From NCBI RefSeq assembly GCF_015355765.1, contig NZ_JACWNA010000004.1, positions 62,001 through 126,000 of the forward strand: a stretch of DNA of 64,000 nucleotides, read 5' to 3'. Of this stretch, positions 57,954 through 64,000 are shown one piece after another. The notes beneath the pieces are model-generated. The model was not told where the DNA came from and ran no database searches. It saw nothing but the letters and a program-made list of their open reading frames with translations. A program made the translations under genes and the position numbers. Position 1 is the first letter of the stretch, and each line of letters starts with the position of its first letter. Source of the stretch: Actinomyces haliotis. GTDB lineage: Bacteria; Actinomycetota; Actinomycetes; Actinomycetales; Actinomycetaceae.

Positions 57954-60857
57954 TTACAGGTCGCCCTTCTTCTGGAGGCGCTGGAGGCTCAGCCAGCCCA
58001 CCGGGATCGGCACCCAGAAGGTGACGAGGCGGTACACGAGCGCCGTCGACAGCGCCACACCGCTCGGCACGCCCGCGGTCACGAGGCCCGCCGTGAGCGC
58101 CAGCTCCACCGGGCCGATGCCGCCGGGGGAGGGGACCACGGAGCCCACCGTGTTCGAGGCGAGGTACGTGATCGCGAGGACCGAGAAGGGCAGCGTGTAG
58201 CCGAAGGCCCACAGGCTCGCACCGAAGGCGAGGATGTAGGACAGGGAGAGCAGGACCGTGCCGCCCACGCCCAGGGCGAGGCGAACCGGGTTGGACACGA
58301 CCCACACGAGTCGCGGCCACACCTGGCGGTAGGTCGGCTCGATCTTCGCCCACACCCACGTGCGGACCTTCGGGATGGCCAGCGAGATCGCCACCGCCGC
58401 CACGAGGACGAGCGCGAGGGCGATGACCCAGCCGCTCGGCAGCGTGAGCCCGGTCGACTGGCCGGTCGTCGCCGCCAGGATCAGCAGCAGTACCACGGTG
58501 ACGGCGAACTGGATGACCTGGACGAGGGCCACCGTGGCGACGCCGATCGCCGTCGGCACGCCCTTGCGGTTGAGGAAGCGCAGGTTGATGGCCGCGCCGC
58601 CCACGCCCGCCGGCGCCACGAGGGAGACGACGGAGCTCGCCAGGTGCACCTCCGTCGACTTCATGAGGTTGAGGCGCACCGGGGAGAAGGCGACGAGCGA
58701 GATGCCGGCGCCCACGTAGGTGGCCAGCGAGAAGACGAGCGCCCCGAGGATCCACCAGACGTTCGCGTCGGCGACGGCGGCGCTGATCTCCTCGAAGTTC
58801 ATGCGGCCCAGCAGCGTGTACAGGGCGACGAGCGCGATGACCGCCATGATGACGGTGCGCGCCGAGAAGCGGTTGAGCTTGGCGGGCTCCGCGTGCGCCG
58901 TCGGCGTGAGAGAGACGAGGGCGTCGCGCAGCTCCTGGAGGACCTTGCCGCGCCGGCCCATCGTCTCGCGGGTCGCCGCCGGGAGGACGACGCGCTGGAG
59001 CATCGGCGCGATCGAGGCGAGCTGCTCGGTGGTGAGCGAGCGGGACGCGGTCGCGATGGCCCGGTCCACCCCGGCGATCGAGGCGACGAGCGCGAGGGTC
59101 TGGGCGAGGTCGACGCGGCGGGACAGCTCGGTGGAGATCGTCTCGCCCGAGTCCCAGTCGAGGAGCCACACGCGGCCGGTGGCGTCGACGATGACGCTCG
59201 AGCCGTCGATGGCGCGGTGCGCGAGGCCGGCGGCGTGGGCGCGGCGCACCTGGTCCCACAGCTGGGTGAGGACGTCGTCGCTCACGTCCTCGCCGACCTC
59301 GCCCAGGGAGCGGGCGCCGACGATGTGGTCGGTGACGAGGAGGACGGACTCGTCGGCCTCCGCCATGCCGAACAGGCTCGGGGTGCGCACGCCGGCGCGG
59401 CGCGCCTCGAGAGTCATGAGGGCGGCGTGCTCGGCCGCGGGGCGGACCGATAGGTCCCGGTCGGGGGAGAGGCCCTTGACGCGCAGGCGGTCCCAGACGG
59501 TGGACAGGAAGCCGGCGACCTGCCGGTCGGAGTCGAGGAGGGTGACGTCGCGGCGGCTGCCCTCGGAGTCCCAGACGGCGTAGAGGCGGTGGGCGGAGGG
59601 GCGGCCCTCAACGAGTGCCCCGGAGTGGGCCTCGGCGAGGACGGCGGCGAGGTCGACGTCGTCGGCGGGGACGATGCGGTTGGCGTCGTCGGAGAGCGCG
59701 CTGGCACCGGTGCGCTCGGCGTCGTCGCGGTGGGGGGAGCCGAAGAGGGAGTCCTGGACGGCGTTCCCGGCCGAAGCGCGCGACGCGCCGACGTCGTCGG
59801 GGGAGGGTGCGTCGTCGGCGACGGCGACCTCGTCGGGGAGGTCCTCGCCGACGCCGGGGAGCTGCTCCTCGGGGACGGGCGCGGTGAGCGGGTTCTCGCG
59901 GACGCGCTCCGTGTAGCCGAGCGGCGAGTCGGTGGTGACGGTCCAGGCGCGGGTCTCCGGGGCCGGGTCCATACGGACGACCTTGACGGCGTCGACGCCG
60001 GCGCGGCGCAGGGCCCGCACGAGGTTGATCCCGTGGACGCGCCGGTCCTCGACCCCGAAGGCGTAGCGGACGCCGACGCCGACGAGCCGCCCCAGCAGGA
60101 CGGACAGGACGGCGCCCGGCAAGGTGAGGGCGGAGCGGAGCACCGCCAGGCCGACGATCGTCCACACCGCGGCCCAGCCGTAGCGGACCATGGAGGAGGA
60201 GCGCCGCTCGCCCGCGGCCGTCAGCAGGGCGGCGAGCGAGGCGAAGGTCGCGGAGATGCCGATCTGGGCGGTGCCGGAGGCGGTGACCGTGAGGCCCGAG
60301 ACGAGCGCCGTCGGCGCCCAGGCATCGGCCGCCGCGTGCGCGAGGACGCCGATGAGCCAGCCGCCGACCGCGGCGAGGCCGGACAGGGCGGCTCCGCGCC
60401 AGCTGCGGTGGAGGACCTGCTGGAGGAGGACGGCGATCGGGAGGATGAAGGTGGCCAGGCCCTCGATGGCCTGCAAGGGGAAGACGAGGATCTGGCGGAG
60501 CACCACCGCGAGGGCGTTCTGCACGTCCTGGGTGACACCCGTGGTCGTCTCGTGCGCGTAGGCGGCGAGGATGAGCATGGAGCCGACGCCGAGGACGCAC
60601 AGGACGAGGTCGAGGAGGTCCTCGGTGCGTCGCAGCCGCTGGAGCGGGGCGTCGACGAGGAGCGTGCGCGAGCGCACCACCGGGGCCGGGCGTGGGCGCG
60701 GCGCGCTCACGGGGGCGACCCCGATGCGGGGGATGCCGACCGGGGACGTTGCGGGCGCCGAAGCCTCGGCCGCGTCCGGGGAGGGGGAGGCGACCGGGTC
60801 CGTCTGAGGTGCACCGGCCGGTGCGTCAGGGCTGGTGGGGGTGGCCTCGTCGGTCAT
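57954..60857 (-). CDS. Large membrane protein: kinase-like domain plus lysylphosphatidylglycerol-synthase-like flippase domain
   Basis: A 967-residue protein. An N-terminal Pro/Ala-rich leader leads to six to eight membrane helices (~80-290), then a linker and a kinase-like domain (~475-680) with RRAHAAGLAHRAIDGSSVIV and WLLDWDSGE, which parallels HxD and DxD motifs of choline/aminoglycoside-type kinases. The C-terminal ~290 residues form a LPG_synthase_TM (UPF0104) domain with eight helices, including PAGVGGAAINLRFL and SPGGIGPVE. Such actinobacterial proteins have unknown function, probably in lipid flipping. ATG with TACACT seven bases upstream. Distinct from MprF, which has a C-terminal transferase. 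Confidence 0.82.
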   Translation of the reverse strand: MTDEATPTSPDAPAGAPQTDPVASPSPDAAEASAPATSPVGIPRIGVAPVSAPRPRPAPVVRSRTLLVDAPLQRLRRTEDLLDLVLCVLGVGSMLILAAYAHETTTGVTQDVQNALAVVLRQILVFPLQAIEGLATFILPIAVLLQQVLHRSWRGAALSGLAAVGGWLIGVLAHAAADAWAPTALVSGLTVTASGTAQIGISATFASLAALLTAAGERRSSSMVRYGWAAVWTIVGLAVLRSALTLPGAVLSVLLGRLVGVGVRYAFGVEDRRVHGINLVRALRRAGVDAVKVVRMDPAPETRAWTVTTDSPLGYTERVRENPLTAPVPEEQLPGVGEDLPDEVAVADDAPSPDDVGASRASAGNAVQDSLFGSPHRDDAERTGASALSDDANRIVPADDVDLAAVLAEAHSGALVEGRPSAHRLYAVWDSEGSRRDVTLLDSDRQVAGFLSTVWDRLRVKGLSPDRDLSVRPAAEHAALMTLEARRAGVRTPSLFGMAEADESVLLVTDHIVGARSLGEVGEDVSDDVLTQLWDQVRRAHAAGLAHRAIDGSSVIVDATGRVWLLDWDSGETISTELSRRVDLAQTLALVASIAGVDRAIATASRSLTTEQLASIAPMLQRVVLPAATRETMGRRGKVLQELRDALVSLTPTAHAEPAKLNRFSARTVIMAVIALVALYTLLGRMNFEEISAAVADANVWWILGALVFSLATYVGAGISLVAFSPVRLNLMKSTEVHLASSVVSLVAPAGVGGAAINLRFLNRKGVPTAIGVATVALVQVIQFAVTVVLLLILAATTGQSTGLTLPSGWVIALALVLVAAVAISLAIPKVRTWVWAKIEPTYRQVWPRLVWVVSNPVRLALGVGGTVLLSLSYILAFGASLWAFGYTLPFSVLAITYLASNTVGSVVPSPGGIGPVELALTAGLVTAGVPSGVALSTALVYRLVTFWVPIPVGWLSLQRLQKKGDL

Positions 60858-60942
60858 GGTCGCGAGTGTACGGGTGGGACGGGCAGGAGCCTTCCCGCTG
60901 CGCCGCCCGGCGCCTGTCGTTGCGCCGCCGCCCTGCCCCGTG

Positions 60943-61064
60943 TGGACCACCGCGGTCCACTGCCGTCTGCTGATTCCCCCGCCGCCGCGCGTGTGGACCA
61001 CCTGCCCGAGTGTGGACCACCTGAGACACCGTCTCAGGTGGTCCACACTCGGGCAGGTGGTCCA
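60943..61064. repeat. Extreme palindrome with direct repeats, copy H (122 bases)
   Basis: The inner part (60994-61064) is a perfect 34-base inverted repeat with a three-base loop. Each arm holds TGGACCACCTG twice. A further TGGACCACC starts at 60943, giving an outer pair 122 bases apart, close to the length of the other elements. It lies between the membrane protein start and copA stop. No shared core was seen, so membership of the family is tentative. Confidence 0.7.
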
Positions 61065-61135
61065 AACCGGTGGGGTTCCGGAACTCAGGGCCGGTGGGGC
61101 CGGAGAGCCCGGGCGCGGTCGGAGCGGCCGGCTCC

Positions 61136-63997
61136 TCAGTCCGCGCGGCGCAGCCGCAGGGAGTTCGTCACCACGATGACGCTGGAGCAGGCCATCGCGC
61201 CGCCCGCGATCATCGGGTTGAGGAGACCCAGCGCCGCCAGCGGGATCCCGAGCACGTTGTAGATGAAGGCCCAGAAGAGGTTCTGCTTGATGATCCGCAG
61301 CGTCTGACGGCTGATCCGGATCGCCGTGACCGCCGCGTCCAGGTCCGCGCGCATGAGCGTGATGTCCGCCGCCTCGATGGCGACGTCCGTGCCCGAGCCC
61401 ATGGCGAAGCCGAGGCCCTGTGTGCCCGCCTGCGCCAGCGCCGCGGCGTCGTTGACGCCGTCGCCGACCATGCCGACCTCGTGCCCCTGGCCCTGCAGCT
61501 CGGCGACGACGTCGCGCTTGTCCCCGGGGAGGACCTCGGCGCGCACGTCCTGCGCCGGGATCCCGACCTGCTCGGCGACGTGCGCGGCGGCGCGGGCGTT
61601 GTCGCCGGTGAGGAGGACGGGGCGGATGCCCATCTCCCGCAGCTGCGCGATCGCGGCCTTGGAGGACTCGCGGACCGTGTCCCGCACGGCGAGCACGGCG
61701 GTGGCGGCGCCGTCGGCGGCGAGCACGACGGCGGTCGCGCCGGTCACCTGGGCCCGGTCGACGGCGGCGGTGACCGCCTCGGGGACGCTGACGCCCTGCT
61801 CGGCGAGCCACGTCGGGCGCCCGACGGCGACCTCGTGGGAGACGCCGTCCAGCTCGACCCGGCCGGAGACGCCGCGCCCCTCGTGGTTCGAGAAGCCCTC
61901 GACGCGCGGGACGCCCGGCAGGGTGTCCTTGGCCGCCATCGCGATGGCGGCCGCGACCGGGTGCTCCGAGGCGGACTCGACCGCGCCGGCCAGGGCGAGC
62001 GCCTCCTCGCGGCTTCCCGAGACCGGAACGACGTCGTGCTCGACGTCGAGGCTCATGCGGCCCTCGGTGATCGTGCCCGTCTTGTCCAGGACGATCGTGT
62101 CCAGGGAGCGCGTCGATTCCAGGACCTCGGGGCCCTTGATGACGACGCCCAGCTGGGCCGCGCGACCCGAACCGACCAGCAGTGCCGTCGGCGTCGCCAG
62201 GCCCAGGGCGCAGGGGCAGGCGATGACGAGCACCGCGACGCCCGCCATGAAGGCGTGCTGCAGCGGGTGGCCGAGCGCCAGCCAGCCGAGGAAGGTGAGG
62301 AGAGCCAGGCCGATGACCGTCGGCACGAAGACGCCCGAGATCCGGTCCGCGAGGCGCTGCACCGGGGCCTTGCCCGCCTGCGCCGCCGTCACCATCTTGC
62401 CGATCCGGGCCAGGGTGGTGCCCTCGCCGACGCGCGTCGCACGCACCAGCAGCGAGCCCGAGGTGTTGACCGTCGCGCCCGTGACCTCGTCGCCCACGGC
62501 GACGTCCACCGGCACCGACTCGCCCGTCAGCATCGAGGCGTCCACGGCCGAGCGGCCCTCGATGACGACGCCGTCCGTCGCGATCTTCTCGCCCGGGCGC
62601 ACCGAGAACAGGTCCCCGGCGCGCAGCTCGTCCACCGGGACGGTGCGCTCCGTGCGGACCGCGTCGGCGCGCGGGGCGCCCTCGTCGTCCAGGACGTCGA
62701 CGGCGTCCGTCGAGCCCGACGGCGACGTCAGGGTCACGACCGTGACCTCCTTCGCGCCCAGCTCCAGGAGGGCGCGCAGCGCGTCACCGGAGCGGTACTT
62801 GGCGCGCGCCTCCGCGAAGCGGCCGGCGAGGAGGAAGGTGGTCACCCAGGCCGCCGACTCGAAGTACATGTGGGCCATGTGTCCCGAGCTGCGCGGCATG
62901 AGCTCCATCGTCATGCGCATGCCGAGCTCGCCCGCACCGCCCCAGATGAGGGCCCACAGGCTCCAGCCGGTCGCCGCGATGACACCCATCGACACGAGCG
63001 TGTCCATGGTGAAGGCGCCGTGCTTGATCGCGCCCCACGCCGCCTTGTGGAAGGGCCACGCGCCCCAGGTCGCCACCGGTAGGGCCATCGCCGCGACCGC
63101 CCACTGCCAGCCGTAGAACTGCAGGGCCGGTGCCATGGAGATGACCATGACCGGGACCGAGAGGATGAGGGACACGATGAGACGCCGCTTGAGGTCGGCG
63201 GCACGAGCGATCTGCGACTCGCCGATCCGGGGAGCGGGCTTGGCCTTGTGGCGGGAGGGGGCGGCGGGGGCCGTAGCTCGGCTACCACCCGCCTCACCTT
63301 CAGCGGGGCTCCCAGCCCCGCCCTGTGCTGCCGCGGCGGCGTCGGCCTCAGAGCTTCCGGCGGCGGTCGGGTCGGCGAGCACGGCCGCGCCCTCGGAAGC
63401 GGAGGAAGAGGAAGAGCCTGTGACCGTGGCGGAGTAGCCGGCTCGGGCTACTGCTCCGAGGAGGTCGTCGTCGGAGACGGAGGCGGGGGCCGTGACGCGG
63501 GCCGACTCGGTGGCGAGGTTGACGGAGGCGTCGACGCCGTCGAGCTTGTTGAGCTTCTTCTCGACGCGCGCCACGCACGACGCGCAGGTCATGCCCTGGA
63601 CGGAGAGATCGACGACCCGCTCGCCCGTCGCGTCGGCGACACCGAAGGAGGCGATGCCCGGCTCGCTCGGCGCGGCGCCCCGGTCAGTCCGGCCCGCCTG
63701 GGCCGGTGCGGCCTGTCCCAGCTCGTCGCGGCCCGTGACCTGCGCGGTGTAGCCGGCGCGGGCGACGGCGCCGACGAGCTCGTCGTCGGTGACGTCCCTC
63801 GTCAGGGTCACGTGCGCGGACTCGGTGGCGAGGTTGACGGAGGCGTCGACGCCGTCGAGCTTGTTGAGCTTCTTCTCGACGCGCGCCACGCACGACGCGC
63901 AGGTCATGCCGCCGACGGCGAGGTCGACGGTCGCAACCGGTGCGTCGCCCGTGGCGTCGAGCGTGCCAGTGAGGGGGGAGCCTGTGGGCTGGCTCAT
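61136..63997 (-). CDS. copA: Copper-translocating P-type ATPase with two HMA domains
   Basis: A 953-residue P1B-type ATPase, complete in the window. Two heavy-metal-associated domains with GMTCASC (Cys33/36 and Cys138/141) precede a Ser/Ala-rich linker, eight membrane helices, the CPC motif in ACPCALGL, the phosphorylation loop DKTGTITEG, the HP locus and [10 protein letters not shown]. The CPC membrane motif marks Cu+ transport. It would export copper from the cytoplasm. The two HMA domains share an exact 92-base DNA repeat (63504-63595 and 63819-63910). No CsoR- or CopZ-like gene is within the window; it might lie to the right of the edge. Confidence 0.96.
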   Translation of the reverse strand: MSQPTGSPLTGTLDATGDAPVATVDLAVGGMTCASCVARVEKKLNKLDGVDASVNLATESAHVTLTRDVTDDELVGAVARAGYTAQVTGRDELGQAAPAQAGRTDRGAAPSEPGIASFGVADATGERVVDLSVQGMTCASCVARVEKKLNKLDGVDASVNLATESARVTAPASVSDDDLLGAVARAGYSATVTGSSSSSASEGAAVLADPTAAGSSEADAAAAAQGGAGSPAEGEAGGSRATAPAAPSRHKAKPAPRIGESQIARAADLKRRLIVSLILSVPVMVISMAPALQFYGWQWAVAAMALPVATWGAWPFHKAAWGAIKHGAFTMDTLVSMGVIAATGWSLWALIWGGAGELGMRMTMELMPRSSGHMAHMYFESAAWVTTFLLAGRFAEARAKYRSGDALRALLELGAKEVTVVTLTSPSGSTDAVDVLDDEGAPRADAVRTERTVPVDELRAGDLFSVRPGEKIATDGVVIEGRSAVDASMLTGESVPVDVAVGDEVTGATVNTSGSLLVRATRVGEGTTLARIGKMVTAAQAGKAPVQRLADRISGVFVPTVIGLALLTFLGWLALGHPLQHAFMAGVAVLVIACPCALGLATPTALLVGSGRAAQLGVVIKGPEVLESTRSLDTIVLDKTGTITEGRMSLDVEHDVVPVSGSREEALALAGAVESASEHPVAAAIAMAAKDTLPGVPRVEGFSNHEGRGVSGRVELDGVSHEVAVGRPTWLAEQGVSVPEAVTAAVDRAQVTGATAVVLAADGAATAVLAVRDTVRESSKAAIAQLREMGIRPVLLTGDNARAAAHVAEQVGIPAQDVRAEVLPGDKRDVVAELQGQGHEVGMVGDGVNDAAALAQAGTQGLGFAMGSGTDVAIEAADITLMRADLDAAVTAIRISRQTLRIIKQNLFWAFIYNVLGIPLAALGLLNPMIAGGAMACSSVIVVTNSLRLRRAD
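63504..63595. repeat. Exact 92-base internal repeat of copA, copy 1
   Basis: Identical to 63819-63910, encoding the GMTCASC helix and the following part of the second HMA domain. Offset 315 bases, exactly 105 codons. Confidence 0.97.
63819..63910. repeat. Exact 92-base internal repeat of copA, copy 2
   Basis: Identical to 63504-63595, encoding the equivalent part of the first HMA domain. Confidence 0.97.
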
Positions 63998-64000
63998 GGA

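Noticed and set aside
57954-61811. Minus-strand frame of over 1,280 codons running into copA
   Set aside because: The extension beyond 60857 passes through the palindrome H and is an antisense-frame shadow of the ATPase gene; the conserved protein begins at ATG 60857.
1-64000. CRISPR array, prophage or insertion sequence with transposase
   Set aside because: No regularly spaced direct repeats with spacers, no transposase or integrase and no phage structural genes were found on either strand.

Overview
The window is very GC-rich, nearly gap-free bacterial DNA with many GTG and TTG starts, four-base stop/start overlaps and a mycobacterium-like cell-division/kinase block. This points to an actinobacterium. 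The gene set (class E sortase, Bifidobacterium-type phosphoketolase, LuxS, CstA, YhgE/Pip protein) fits Actinomyces or a close relative; the genus is an inference. The order ppiA, crgA, sortase, pknB, pknA, pbpA, rodA, pstP, fhaB, fhaA, tRNA-Leu is the arrangement found near the replication origin in many actinobacteria, so dnaA/gyr probably lie just left of the window.

Layout. 1-4,131: end of ppiA, an alanine-rich one-TM protein, an aldo/keto reductase, crgA, a class E sortase and a 51-residue membrane peptide. 4,158-13,175 (minus): an operon with almost every junction overlapping by four bases, coding for PASTA kinase PknB, PknA, a transpeptidase, a RodA/FtsW flippase-polymerase, phosphatase PstP and two FHA adaptors; together these link phospho-signalling to septal and side-wall peptidoglycan synthesis. 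13,402-25,230: tRNA-Leu(CAG), VanZ-like protein, radical SAM/SPASM enzyme, YbdD-CstA, a phosphoribosyltransferase, a deoxynucleoside kinase, an AspT/YidE-type exporter, a LysR/YeiH divergent pair, a thiamine-binding-fold protein and MTA/SAH nucleosidase. 25,431-32,121: TetR repressor divergent from an MmpL plus YhgE/Pip pair. 32,189-37,913: two paralogous alpha/beta hydrolases, a PPOX-family protein, a decayed UbiD/UbiX pair, a DUF559-type nuclease-like gene and luxS. 38,085-43,158: two tandem giant LuxR-type regulators. 43,487-53,664: FetB-like permease, AI-2E family protein, phosphoketolase, ROK glucokinase, two crcB, a DUF2079 membrane protein, a CycA-like permease. 53,734-64,000: a second DUF559-type gene, kbl with a 5'-truncated tdh, an inositol-monophosphatase family protein, a kinase-like/LPG-synthase-like membrane protein, and a copper P-type ATPase.

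The most unusual signal is a set of intergenic elements of about 110-122 bases with long inverted-repeat ends and central motifs at a fixed distance from the end (15568, 18521, 21921, 34947, 36218, 53676, 54704, and a more extreme palindrome at 60943). Copies that share terminal sequence sit as pairs on both sides of each of the two paralogous DUF559-type genes, and another matching pair brackets ybdD-cstA. This looks like a small, possibly mobile, element family linked to a nuclease-like gene; mobility and the nuclease link are hypotheses.

A second recurring theme is leaderless expression: a TANNNT hexamer six to eight bases before the start codon precedes at least ten genes, including two divergent genes (lysR and yeiH) whose -10 hexamers are one base apart. 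Three loci show decay: ubiD-like (only the 3' end), ubiX (one-base deletion) and tdh (first ~85 codons missing).
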